This document shows, piece by piece, positions 1 to 6,824 of a stretch of 19,568 bases of DNA. The DNA lies in contig JAKJGD010000002.1 in the NCBI GenBank assembly GCA_022704585.1, positions 1-19,568 on the forward strand. The letters are read 5' to 3'. Within the stretch, counting starts at the first letter, position 1. The number at the start of each line of letters is the position of its first letter. The DNA comes from Spirochaetota bacterium (GTDB lineage: Bacteria; Spirochaetota; UBA4802; UBA5550). Made by a program: the position numbers and the translations under genes. Under the pieces are notes generated by a model. The model saw only the letters and a list, made by a program, of their open reading frames with translations. It was not told the origin of the DNA and did no database searches.

Positions 1-192
1 TCCCGCATGGCCGATCCATTCCCCTGGCACTCCGCCAGCGTCAACAAATGAAATCTCGCAGGTTTTCGGAACGCGGAGAAACATGCCGGCGAACATGTCA
101 CCGGCCCGGTTGACGGATTTGTATTGTTTAGCAATGTTGAGTCGGTTCGCAAGGGTTCTGACGATGAGCTTGATCATCGTATTTCGTATCAT
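1..192 (-). CDS. alpha/beta-hydrolase, N-terminal part, runs off the window edge
   Basis: The minus strand has an open frame of 64 codons from an ATG at 192-190 to the first base of the window without a stop. A strong Shine-Dalgarno run (GGGGGGAG, 200-207) lies 7 bases before the ATG. The peptide begins MIRNTMIKLIVRTL and contains LRVPKTCEISFVDAGG, which aligns without gaps to the N-terminus of the neighbouring hydrolase (MIRNFFIKLIIRS, MRLPDRCEITPVNAGG). It is therefore very probably a tandem paralogue of that GDXG/HSL-type esterase. The 26-base gap to the upstream gene implies a shared transcript. The oxyanion HGGG motif and the catalytic residues lie beyond the window, so activity cannot be judged. 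Confidence rests on the paralogy and on the good ribosome binding site. Confidence 0.82.
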   Translation of the reverse strand, partial: MIRNTMIKLIVRTLANRLNIAKQYKSVNRAGDMFAGMFLRVPKTCEISFVDAGGVPGEWIGHAG

Positions 193-218
193 ATGGTCAC
201 TCCCCCCAAATCGTCATA

Positions 219-1109
219 TCAGGGTATGTACTGCCCGACGAACAGCCCGATATCGCGTATGGCATTGCGCGCCTCTTTCAGCGTAAATGCGAGGGCCTGG
301 AACACGTGGATCATGCCGGGCCAGACGGTAATGTCTGTCTTTACGCCTTCAGCTGCCGCCTTTTCCGCGACGCGGCGGGAATCATCCAGTAGCAGTTCGC
401 CTGAGCCGACCTGTATCAGCAAGGGGGGGAGTCCCTTAAAACTGCCAAAGAGCGGCGAGACCGCCGGCTTGGCCAGGTCGCAATACGGTGCGTAGAGAAG
501 GGCGGTATACACGATTGCTTCACGTGTAAAGAGCGGGTCTCTCCATCTGTTTTTCCGCATGGAATCGCCGGAGCCGGTAAGATCGGACCATGGGGAGAGG
601 CACACGGCGCAGGCCGGCAGGGGGATTTTTTTGTCGCGCAGCTGCTGGAGCAAAACCAGGGCGAGGCCCCCGCCCGCCGAATCGCCCATGACAGCAACCC
701 GCGACGGTTTCACTCCGCTCTTGAGAAGCCACCGGTATGATTTGACAGCATCTTCCACTGCGGCCGGATGCGGGTTTTCCGGTGCCAGGCGGTAGTCAGG
801 GACCAGGACGCGCGCGCCGCATGTCCGGGCCAGGCGGCACATGAGATCGCGGTGGGTCCGGGGCGAACAGATACTATAGCCGCCGCCGTGGAGATAGAAG
901 ATAACCCGTTTATTGTCCGATCCCTGCCAGGAGACCCACTCCGCCTGAATGCCTCCCGCGTTCACAGGGGTAATCTCGCATCTGTCAGGCAGGCGCATAT
1001 AGCGAGCCACAATTTTTTCAGCGCCTTTCCTGATCGCAATCGGCCGGGTATAGTCGACAGTGCTGCGTCTCGAACGTATGATGAGCTTGATAAAAAAATT
1101 ACGAATCAT
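219..1109 (-). CDS. alpha/beta-hydrolase fold-3 esterase (HSL/GDXG family)
   Basis: This is a 296-residue protein with the hallmarks of hormone-sensitive-lipase-type carboxylesterases. HGGG at residues 74-77 forms the oxyanion hole. GDSAGG at 142-147 carries the nucleophile Ser144. An acidic residue in LLLDD (Asp242 or Asp243) and His268 in GMIHVF complete the triad. Family members hydrolyse short- to medium-chain acyl esters; the substrate here is unknown. The first 40 residues are basic and amphipathic with no clear cleavable signal, so the enzyme is probably cytosolic or peripherally membrane-associated. Its length matches the usual 300 or so residues. The ATG at 1109-1107 has an AGGA about 9 bases upstream. 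A paralogue follows after 26 bases, suggesting an operon of duplicated esterases. An intrinsic terminator at 1137-1169 separates it from the upstream lipoprotein gene, so it may have its own promoter or depend on read-through. Confidence 0.93.
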   Translation of the reverse strand: MIRNFFIKLIIRSRRSTVDYTRPIAIRKGAEKIVARYMRLPDRCEITPVNAGGIQAEWVSWQGSDNKRVIFYLHGGGYSICSPRTHRDLMCRLARTCGARVLVPDYRLAPENPHPAAVEDAVKSYRWLLKSGVKPSRVAVMGDSAGGGLALVLLQQLRDKKIPLPACAVCLSPWSDLTGSGDSMRKNRWRDPLFTREAIVYTALLYAPYCDLAKPAVSPLFGSFKGLPPLLIQVGSGELLLDDSRRVAEKAAAEGVKTDITVWPGMIHVFQALAFTLKEARNAIRDIGLFVGQYIP

Positions 1110-1136
1110 GGCACGGTATCCTGGTCCTGGTATCAG

Positions 1137-1169
1137 AAAACGGCAACGCAGCGTGGCGCGGCGTTGCCG
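1137..1169 (-). terminator. intrinsic terminator after the small lipoprotein gene
   Basis: Reading the minus strand, a perfect 9-bp stem (CGGCAACGC, arms at 1161-1169 and 1141-1149) encloses an 11-base loop and is followed directly by TTTTCTG (T run at 1140-1137). It lies just past the stop of the lipoprotein gene at 1208 and before the esterase start at 1109. The T run is short, so partial read-through is possible. Confidence 0.6.
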
Positions 1170-1207
1170 GGATGTACAAAATATTAAGCAATCAAAGGGT
1201 TAACTCT

Positions 1208-1537
1208 TCACTGCCTGGTGTAGGTTATGCCGTCGAGCGTCATAACCCACGCCCCCTGTACCTGTTTGGGGGCCTTTGTGATCTTCATGGTCTTTGAGAT
1301 CGGTCCCATCCCGATGGTGATGCTATCCGCGGTAATTGTGGCTTTCCCGCCCGTGACCGTGGTGTTCGAAGATTTCAAGTCACCGCCTCCGTCGAGATAG
1401 ATGGCAACAAACGTGCCGTCGGCAGCCACCCATTTGCCGGCAAAAGACTTCTGGTCATCAGCAAGGGGAATTTTTTTTACGCAGCCGATCGATAATGCGA
1501 AAAGAACCGATACAAAAATTACGAGAGCCTTTTTCAT
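1208..1537 (-). CDS. small putative lipoprotein
   Basis: This 109-residue protein has a lipoprotein signal: MKK, a hydrophobic stretch to residue 17, then SIGC with the lipidated cysteine at 19. The -3 to -1 residues are looser than the E. coli consensus, as is common in spirochaetes. The mature part (about 90 residues) is rich in Thr, Gly and Lys with alternating hydrophobics (FAGKWVAADGTF, ATITADSITIG, GAWVMTLDGITY). This suggests a small all-beta domain of the lipocalin-like kind, but no family is recognised. The start is well supported by AGGAGG at 1543-1548, 5 bases before the ATG. A near-consensus promoter lies at 1633-1661 and an intrinsic terminator follows at 1137-1169, so it is probably a monocistronic unit. 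Function unknown; an envelope location is inferred. Confidence 0.85.
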   Translation of the reverse strand: MKKALVIFVSVLFALSIGCVKKIPLADDQKSFAGKWVAADGTFVAIYLDGGGDLKSSNTTVTGGKATITADSITIGMGPISKTMKITKAPKQVQGAWVMTLDGITYTRQ

Positions 1538-1632
1538 GAAAGCCTCCTGTTAGTTGTATTGGGATAGATGCTCCCTTGGCATGTGGGATCGCAGGGGGTC
1601 ATTATTGATATTTTTTTCACCCAGGAAGATTA

Positions 1633-1661
1633 TGTATAATTCTTCATTTTTCTGCTGTCAA
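1633..1661 (-). promoter_or_regulatory. sigma-70-type promoter of the small lipoprotein gene
   Basis: On the minus strand a perfect -35 TTGACA (1661-1656) is followed after exactly 17 bases by TATACA (1638-1633). The predicted start near 1626 gives a leader of about 90 bases before the ATG at 1537. Immediately upstream of the -35 lies the palindrome ATAAATTTAT. Palindrome and -35 together are repeated identically over 18 bp in front of the FecR gene (9385-9402). Confidence 0.7.
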
Positions 1662-1673
1662 TGATAAATTTAT
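1656..1673 (-). repeat. 18-bp repeat with palindrome at two lipoprotein promoters (copy 1)
   Basis: Identical to 9385-9402 on the same strand. It overlaps the -35 of the small lipoprotein promoter. Confidence 0.6.
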
Positions 1674-1681
1674 AAGCGCAG

Positions 1682-1710
1682 TTGTTAAACTTGTTGTAAA
1701 ACTTGATATA
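1682..1710 (+). promoter_or_regulatory. possible promoter of the multi-pass membrane protein gene
   Basis: TTGTTA (1682-1687), a 17-base spacer and GATATA (1705-1710) lie about 125 bases before the chosen start at 1834. The hexamers are imperfect. The region 1538-1833 (296 bases) holds no gene and otherwise only the divergent lipoprotein promoter. Confidence 0.35.
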
Positions 1711-1823
1711 GGGACAGAATTATTGAATTGCTGGAAGCGGGCGGCTGCCGGAAGATGACCATATGCCGGTTTCCGTGGGTCCGGGGATTGCGCCTGTTAT
1801 ATCATCGGGATGTATCGTGAGAT

Positions 1824-1828
1824 GGAGG
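1824..1828 (+). promoter_or_regulatory. ribosome binding site that decides the start at 1834
   Basis: GGAGG, 5 bases upstream of the ATG at 1834. The in-frame ATG at 1810 lacks any purine-rich site. Confidence 0.7.
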
Positions 1829-1833
1829 CAAGA

Positions 1834-2505
1834 ATGACGAAGTTTATGGTAATCGTATATGGTGCGTTCGTTGTTCTGATTGTGCTCCAGAGCGCGTTCT
1901 TCTCGGTATTATTGATACAGTATTCTGATTCAAAAACCTTCAGGCTCCTCATCGGCTTTATCGGGCTTGGCTGGCTGATCGTCATGCCGGTCATGGGCCT
2001 GGCGAAATTCGGCACGGGTGAGGCCGGGGGAGCGCGGCCCGTGCGCTCAATAGTAATGATTGTAATAATGCTCGTCATGCCCTGGATCCCGGTGATATCG
2101 GGCGGTTTTAAAAACGGGGCACTCAACGCGGTCGCGGTGCCGGTCGCGGCCCTGTCGCTCAGCGCGGCAATCGGCGGAAGCGCGATCAATACCATTACAA
2201 TCTCTGCGGCAAACCCTGACGGCGTATCATGGAAAATGGGCGTGCTCCGCTGGTCCTTGTCGATTCTCCTCCTGTCCATGTCCCTGAACTTATTCTTTCC
2301 CGCGTTTGCCCGCCTGGCGGCCGCGCTCGCCCCGCGACTCGGCCTTGACGCCTCCCTGTTGATCGGATCGGCCGTGGCTGACAGGCTATGGGAAGCGATT
2401 TTCAGCTCCATCGGCAACATCTATGTCTGGATGCTTGATTTTTTCGTCACGCTCTGGGCGAGTATAAAATTCTACAGGGTTTTTTTCTCAAAAGATGGGA
2501 TCTGA
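1834..2505 (+). CDS. multi-pass inner-membrane protein, unknown function
   Basis: This is a 223-residue integral membrane protein. Hydrophobic segments are seen at about residues 4-28, 36-57, 71-92, 98-122, 138-157 and 186-211, giving five or six membrane spans with a basic tail ending IKFYRVFFSKDGI. No catalytic or transporter signature is recognised. An ATG at 1810 would add eight residues, but the ATG at 1834 has GGAGG at 1824-1828 spaced 5 bases away and the upstream one has no ribosome binding site, so 1834 is chosen. The gene converges on the lipoprotein gene ending at 2519, with 13 bases between stops. A decayed partial copy lies at about 4276-4540 on the same strand, beyond that lipoprotein. 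The family is therefore duplicated locally, but nothing in the sequence reveals its job. Confidence 0.8.
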   Translation: MTKFMVIVYGAFVVLIVLQSAFFSVLLIQYSDSKTFRLLIGFIGLGWLIVMPVMGLAKFGTGEAGGARPVRSIVMIVIMLVMPWIPVISGGFKNGALNAVAVPVAALSLSAAIGGSAINTITISAANPDGVSWKMGVLRWSLSILLLSMSLNLFFPAFARLAAALAPRLGLDASLLIGSAVADRLWEAIFSSIGNIYVWMLDFFVTLWASIKFYRVFFSKDGI

Positions 2506-2511
2506 CGCTCG

Positions 2512-2542
2512 CCGGATATCAGTAAATCCGGAATTCGTTTTT
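2512..2542 (+). terminator. weak intrinsic terminator between convergent genes
   Basis: A 6-bp stem CCGGAT/ATCCGG (2512-2517 and 2526-2531) with an 8-base loop is followed, after AATTCG, by five T residues (2538-2542). It lies 6 bases past the membrane-protein stop and overlaps the stop of the opposing gene. The stem is short and the T run displaced, so efficiency is doubtful. Confidence 0.35.
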
Positions 2543-4030
2543 CTCGGTTGTTCCCGCGTCATCATTGGTCACGACCAGGCTCCATTTGCCCTTTGTGCGG
2601 CCGGTGATATCCAGAATGCAGGTGATGATTGTATTTCCCGTCAGCACTATGGACTGGCTATCAGCGACAATGTCGGCCTCGTTGTTGCGCTTCAGCTTTA
2701 CATCAACGCCCGTCTTGAAATGGTCCCCGGTGATGGTGACCGTTATCGGCTGGTAGTTGGGTCCCTTCTTCGGCGTCATTGAATTAATCACCGGCGGGAC
2801 CAGGTAGACGCCGGTAGAGACGAGTGAATCCCCGAGAAGTGCGGCCGGATCATACGCGTAAGCCGTAATGGTAATTGTTTCCGTGATTTTCAAGGAAACA
2901 TCGGGCCCGCCCTCCATGCCGAAGACATAGGGATCGGAACCGACAGTACCGGTCACGGCAGTGTATTTTATATGTGAGCCCGGAGTAGTTGAAGAGATGG
3001 TAATCCACGGATCGTTTATGTATTTCCCCGGCCCGGGATTGAATCCCGGCGGGGCAACCAGCGAGTAATTAATGCTATACACTGCCTGTAGAATGGGGCT
3101 GTTGGCCAGCTGGGAAAGGCTGGGGGAGAGGGCCACTGCCCTGACCGTTGTCGTGCCCGGTCCTGTTACGGTGAACGGTCCGGCGTAATCGAATGCGGCC
3201 GGGTTAATCTCCGGGTCTGACAGATCCAGGGTGTACTTGATAGCCGCTCCCGCAGTCTGTGTTGACAGGGTTACAATGGTATCGGCGCTGTAGGTGCCGG
3301 CCGGCGGATCGATAGTCGGTGTGTAAGCCTGTATGGTATAACCGGCTGAAACTACAGATGATTCCTCGAACCCTGTCCGGTACGCCCTGGCCTTGATTTG
3401 ATGAGGCGTATTAACATTTATATGCAGCGGCGCGGTATATTTTGTGCCTGACGACTGGGATGGATCTGACCCGTCAGTAGTGTAACGGATCGTGGCGCCG
3501 GGGTCCAGACAGGTGATGCTTACCACCTGTGGGCCTTCATATATGCCGCATGCAGGGGTAAAGACCGGGTCCTGGATGGTGGTGCCGGCTGAAACCGTGG
3601 TAAAATACCATATTTTTTCTGAAATCAGCCTGTTGCCAGCGATGTCGGTAATATCGGGCGTCAACAGCACGTTGTACTCGGTCAGGTTCGTAAGAAGGGC
3701 GCTTGGTGTGAAGACAATGGTACGAGTATCGGGAAAATCGGGATAAGAATAGTCGCCATCGACCGGTATAAACAGGGAATCGGCAACAATGAATGACGAG
3801 AGGGAGACGCTGGTTGAATCTATATTGGATGAGAAACTCGCTGTGATTGGTTCGTAAACCGGTACGTCAATTGTGCCGTTACGGGGATCGATCGATGTGA
3901 CAAGCAGAATTCCGGGAATATCAGCGTATGACGCAGCGGCGCTCGGATTGGATGCCAGCCTTTTTCCACAGCTGACCGTTGTTGCCAGCGATATGAGTAT
4001 TATTATTATTGATATGATGTTTTTTTTCAT
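2519..4030 (-). CDS. lipoprotein with Big_5, chitobiase C-terminal-like and IPT/TIG domains
   Basis: This is a 503-residue putative surface lipoprotein, counted from the ATG at 4030. That ATG begins a proper signal (MKKNIIS, hydrophobic run, TTVSC with Cys21). An in-frame ATG at 4126 would bury the signal behind 32 unrelated residues and is rejected. Domains in order: a Big_5/SbsA-like Ig domain at about 45-146 (DPRNGTIDVPVYEPITASFS, then LLTPDITDIAGNRL); three chitobiase/hexosaminidase C-terminal-like modules at about 155-233, 236-320 and 325-411, with the recurring pattern G-x-Y, GATIRYTTDGSDP and KARAY; and an IPT/TIG domain at 412-503 (INSMTPKKGPNYQPITVTITGDHF). No enzymatic domain is present, so these modules probably serve binding or spacing at the cell surface. 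The ribosome binding site is weak (AGAAG about 12 bases upstream). A candidate promoter lies at 4164-4192. Confidence 0.88.
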   Translation of the reverse strand: MKKNIISIIIILISLATTVSCGKRLASNPSAAASYADIPGILLVTSIDPRNGTIDVPVYEPITASFSSNIDSTSVSLSSFIVADSLFIPVDGDYSYPDFPDTRTIVFTPSALLTNLTEYNVLLTPDITDIAGNRLISEKIWYFTTVSAGTTIQDPVFTPACGIYEGPQVVSITCLDPGATIRYTTDGSDPSQSSGTKYTAPLHINVNTPHQIKARAYRTGFEESSVVSAGYTIQAYTPTIDPPAGTYSADTIVTLSTQTAGAAIKYTLDLSDPEINPAAFDYAGPFTVTGPGTTTVRAVALSPSLSQLANSPILQAVYSINYSLVAPPGFNPGPGKYINDPWITISSTTPGSHIKYTAVTGTVGSDPYVFGMEGGPDVSLKITETITITAYAYDPAALLGDSLVSTGVYLVPPVINSMTPKKGPNYQPITVTITGDHFKTGVDVKLKRNNEADIVADSQSIVLTGNTIITCILDITGRTKGKWSLVVTNDDAGTTEKNEFRIY

Positions 4031-4163
4031 AACAATAGTTTCTTCTCGCTTAAAGAATAAAAAAACCTCACAGGTTGTTGGCCTGACAAGAACTACGTGT
4101 CTCTTTCCCGGTAACGCGCACTTCAAGTATGAAAGAAACTCAAGCGATCATGTGATATAAAAA

Positions 4164-4192
4164 AATATATCAGTTGATGAAGAAATAAACAA
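4164..4192 (-). promoter_or_regulatory. candidate promoter of the chitobiase-module lipoprotein gene
   Basis: On the minus strand TTGTTT (4192-4187), 17 bases, TATATT (4169-4164) lies in a very AT-rich stretch (4141-4230) about 130 bases before the start at 4030. A 7-bp inverted repeat TGATATA/TATATCA (4153-4159 and 4166-4172) overlaps the -10 and could be an operator. In such AT-rich DNA chance matches are likely. Confidence 0.35.
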
Positions 4193-4275
4193 ACATTATG
4201 TTTCAAAAAAATAATTAATTTGACACGAACACAAATAAACCGGATGGGGCTCGAAACTGTTTAATGTTATGCTAA

Positions 4276-4540
4276 TCATGTTGCGCGACGGCTGCAGCGC
4301 CGACCGCAGTCATGCTGCCGATGGTTAGAGGCGCGGAGCAGGTCGCGGTCCGGTCGCTCAGTGCCGCTATCGGCGGGAGCGCGCTCATTGCACTGCCGAT
4401 CGCGCTGGCGTACACGGGGGCTGTGGGAGACGATCTTCCTCCTGATAGGCACTGGGTACATGTGGATGCATGACGTTGTCGCCGCGCCCTGCGTGAGCGT
4501 CACGTTCTACCGGGCGTTTTATTCGAAGGGGCGATGTGAG
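4276..4540 (+). pseudogene. decayed partial copy of the multi-pass membrane protein gene at 1834-2505
   Basis: Two stretches in different frames match the intact gene. Frame A (about 4276-4426) reads VMLPM, then SLSAAIGGSA, matching intact residues 108-117 (SLSAAIGGSA) and the VMP segment before it. Frame B (4421-4539, shifted by one base) reads LWETIFLLIGTGYMWMHD, then TFYRAFYSKG. This parallels LWEAIFSSIGNIYVWMLD and KFYRVFFSK at the intact C-terminus. Roughly residues 126-184 of the intact protein are missing between them, and most of the N-terminal portion is absent. A further shift is needed to reach a stop equivalent to the intact one (TGA at 4537-4539). There is no ribosome binding site or start equivalent. 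It is a deleted, frameshifted relic of a tandem duplication, now separated from its parent by the inverted lipoprotein gene. Confidence 0.75.
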
Positions 4541-4603
4541 GGGACGCCTGGCTGTCATTGCAGTGCCGGCTGTTTCAGGTTTTACCGAGGTCTCGGGTGA
4601 ACT

Positions 4604-4645
4604 AAAATCAAACCGTCCGGAATGGTTTCATGGCATACCATTCGG
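4604..4645 (-). terminator. weak terminator candidate after the ASH-repeat lipoprotein
   Basis: On the minus strand GAATGG/CCATTC arms (4643-4638 and 4625-4620, 12-base loop) are extended by an imperfect CCG/CGG. They are followed some bases later by a GATTTTAG stretch. It lies 8 bases past the stop at 4653. The T run is displaced, so confidence is low. The rest of 4541-4652 holds nothing recognisable. Confidence 0.3.
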
Positions 4646-4652
4646 CAGCGTT

Positions 4653-6764
4653 TCAATTGTTGTAATCACTTTCGGTGAAGTCCCTTGGATAAAAAAGAAA
4701 AACCATCAAGACCTGCCCTTCGAGCTCGTGTACCGATAGGTAATTCACCTGCGTGTCCGTGTTGAACGGTATCGAGGTGATTTCCGGATGATCATCTCCC
4801 GGAGGGAGGGCTTCCCAGGTAAATCTGTTGGATACCTGGTCGTAGACGATATTAATTGTCCTTCCAACCGTGAGGGCCGTGCATGAGAAACATTCATGAG
4901 AGCTGCCGCTGTCCCAATCAGCAGTGTAAATGTACCAGTTAAAACCCTCCGTGCTGAACTTGGGCATGGAAAAAGTGCATCCTATGGGAGGGAAGAATTC
5001 CAGCAACCATGTTCCATCGTTGTAGGAATTATACCCGTCCAGGGCGGACGAAGGGTCATTATCGGTGCGCTTTGATATTATGGAACAGGAGGCCCCCACG
5101 CATGCCTGTATGTCCCAGTACATTTCGAGAAATTCGTCTTCATCATCATAATCATACAGGGGGCGAATTTGTTTCAGGGATATGCCTACACTAATTTCAG
5201 GAACGACACCGGTCCCCAGCACGGTGGCGTGATACACGGGCGAATCAGGATCATTGGTTTCCATGTCAATGCTTGCGGTTTTCTGGCCCGTCGACAGGGG
5301 ATCGAAGCGCACGGCAAAGGTTGTGCTTTGGCCAGCATCGAGCGATGTTTCAAATCCAGCGGTATTAAGGTCGAAATCGGCCGCGCCTGTACCGCTCAAA
5401 ACCGGAACGGTGATATTGAGCGGAAGGTCCCCGTCCCCGGAATTTCTCACGGTAAATACCCGGAACGCGCTTGCCTGTTTGCCTGTAACCGTGTTATAAT
5501 CACCGTCTGCTCCCATGTCGAAGAAATCGTGCCCTTCGGGGGGAGGCTCCACGGTTATGCCGGGCTGCATGGAATGTCCCAAAAGGTCCAGGACATAAGC
5601 GGTCTCATCCGGGTCATTGCTGATGATGGTAATGGCCGATTGATGGGTGCCCGCGGTAATCGGATTGTAGTAAACTGTAAAATCGATGCTGTCATCCGGA
5701 AGCACAACCATGCCGGTGGGGGGGACCAGGGTAAAATTGTTCCCGTCTGCCAGGATAATGCTCGTTAGCTCCAGAATTCCCGTCCCGGTGTTCGTTATGC
5801 TGAAGGTCTTCCCTTCGCCCTGCGTGCCGTAATCCTGGCCTCCGAAATCGTGAATAAAACCGCTTGGCCTGCTCACGCCTGTATCCGCGTCAAGAAGATC
5901 GATTTCATAACTATACACTTCTTCAGCATAGCCGCAGAGGTTAAGGTCGAATGTGAGGTCTTCGCCTCCAGGCACATCGTTGTAGGTAATGGTGATCAGG
6001 TCAGTATAGGTGCCGGCATCATCCGGTTCAAATGTCACGTCTATGTAAACGCTGCCATTGACCGGTATCACGGTTTCAGAAACCGATCCTGACACCGAAA
6101 AGTTGTCCATATCACCGTGGGCAACGCTTTTTATTGAAAGCACTTCGGTGCCGATATTTTTCAGCGTGAACCTGCTCGTTGAGGGCCCCATGTTATAAAG
6201 GTAGTCATCGGGAACTGTCAGGAGTCCGAGCCGCACCGCGAGTATTCCGCGCATCACTTCCATTCGTTCACAAGCCACGGTTATGTTAAAGGGAGCATAA
6301 TCATCACCCTCGTCATCTGCTGTTATGATGGAGACGGTCGCTGCCTTGTACCTGTCATATGGTTCTCCCTGAAAGGTTACCGAAAATGTCGTCGTGTCAT
6401 TGTTGCTTGCGAGTCTCGTCGGAGTGAAGCCTGCTACCGTGAATCGGTCCGCGTACCAGCCTTTTATCGTTATTGATGTAACGTTCACCGGCACTGTACC
6501 GATGTTTGTTATGGTCAATGTTATGGTATTGGTGTCGTCGCTGTACGTGGTTCCCATCTCTATAAGCTCACCCGGTGAGACAGTATGTCCCTCGTACGTT
6601 ACGGCGACCTCCGGCAAGGGCTTCGGCAGCAACAGGGCAACATACTGCTGCCGTAGTGAGGTAATGCTGGATGCCATCTCGTCCAGCATGCTCTCGCAGG
6701 ACATAGCGCCGGAAAGAGCCAGGAGGAGGGCCAGTTGGGCCGAGATTTTTACTATGCGTTTCAT
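4653..6764 (-). CDS. large lipoprotein with four ASH/Hydin-like (choice-of-anchor D) domains
   Basis: This 703-residue protein has a lipoprotein signal ending GAMSC (Cys23). About four repeats of the ASH/SPD-2/Hydin Ig-like type follow, at roughly residues 51-164, 173-279, 304-397 and 412-518. Each has the diagnostic pattern of an (F/I)xDFGG or MG opening, then FTLKNIGTEVL or FSITNTGTGILELTSI, VTFEPDDAGTYTDLITI or VRFDPLSTGQKTASI, and SNDPDE or TNDPDSP. The last 180 residues are a separate acidic, Tyr/Trp-rich domain with five cysteines (555, 560, 596, 625, 628) and no recognised family. AAGGAGT at 6771-6777, 6 bases before the ATG, fixes the start. The gene lies 60 bases behind the FN3/barrel gene without a terminator between, so it is probably the last gene of an operon starting at 9276. 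An exposed structural or adhesive role is inferred, not shown. Confidence 0.88.
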   Translation of the reverse strand: MKRIVKISAQLALLLALSGAMSCESMLDEMASSITSLRQQYVALLLPKPLPEVAVTYEGHTVSPGELIEMGTTYSDDTNTITLTITNIGTVPVNVTSITIKGWYADRFTVAGFTPTRLASNNDTTTFSVTFQGEPYDRYKAATVSIITADDEGDDYAPFNITVACERMEVMRGILAVRLGLLTVPDDYLYNMGPSTSRFTLKNIGTEVLSIKSVAHGDMDNFSVSGSVSETVIPVNGSVYIDVTFEPDDAGTYTDLITITYNDVPGGEDLTFDLNLCGYAEEVYSYEIDLLDADTGVSRPSGFIHDFGGQDYGTQGEGKTFSITNTGTGILELTSIILADGNNFTLVPPTGMVVLPDDSIDFTVYYNPITAGTHQSAITIISNDPDETAYVLDLLGHSMQPGITVEPPPEGHDFFDMGADGDYNTVTGKQASAFRVFTVRNSGDGDLPLNITVPVLSGTGAADFDLNTAGFETSLDAGQSTTFAVRFDPLSTGQKTASIDMETNDPDSPVYHATVLGTGVVPEISVGISLKQIRPLYDYDDEDEFLEMYWDIQACVGASCSIISKRTDNDPSSALDGYNSYNDGTWLLEFFPPIGCTFSMPKFSTEGFNWYIYTADWDSGSSHECFSCTALTVGRTINIVYDQVSNRFTWEALPPGDDHPEITSIPFNTDTQVNYLSVHELEGQVLMVFLFYPRDFTESDYNN

Positions 6765-6824
6765 GAACTGACTCCTTGTAGTCCGGTTGCCGGGGCGTCA
6801 GTGGGGGCGTCCTTATCGGATATA

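Noticed and set aside
1576..1595. TTGGCATGTGGGATCGCAGG as a sigma-54 promoter for the membrane protein at 1834
   Set aside because: GG and GC are 11, not 10, bases apart and the -12 TTGC is absent.
1797..2420. A 207-codon minus-strand frame opposite the multi-pass membrane protein gene
   Set aside because: The plus-strand frame has a ribosome site, membrane-protein composition and a related relic at 4276-4540; the antisense frame has none.
2519..4030. Chitobiase or other glycoside hydrolase activity
   Set aside because: Only the accessory C-terminal-like modules are present; there is no catalytic barrel.
4361..4600. A 79-codon plus-strand frame as a stand-alone small gene
   Set aside because: Only its middle part matches the C-terminus of the neighbouring membrane protein, and the rest is out of frame; it is better explained as part of the pseudogene.
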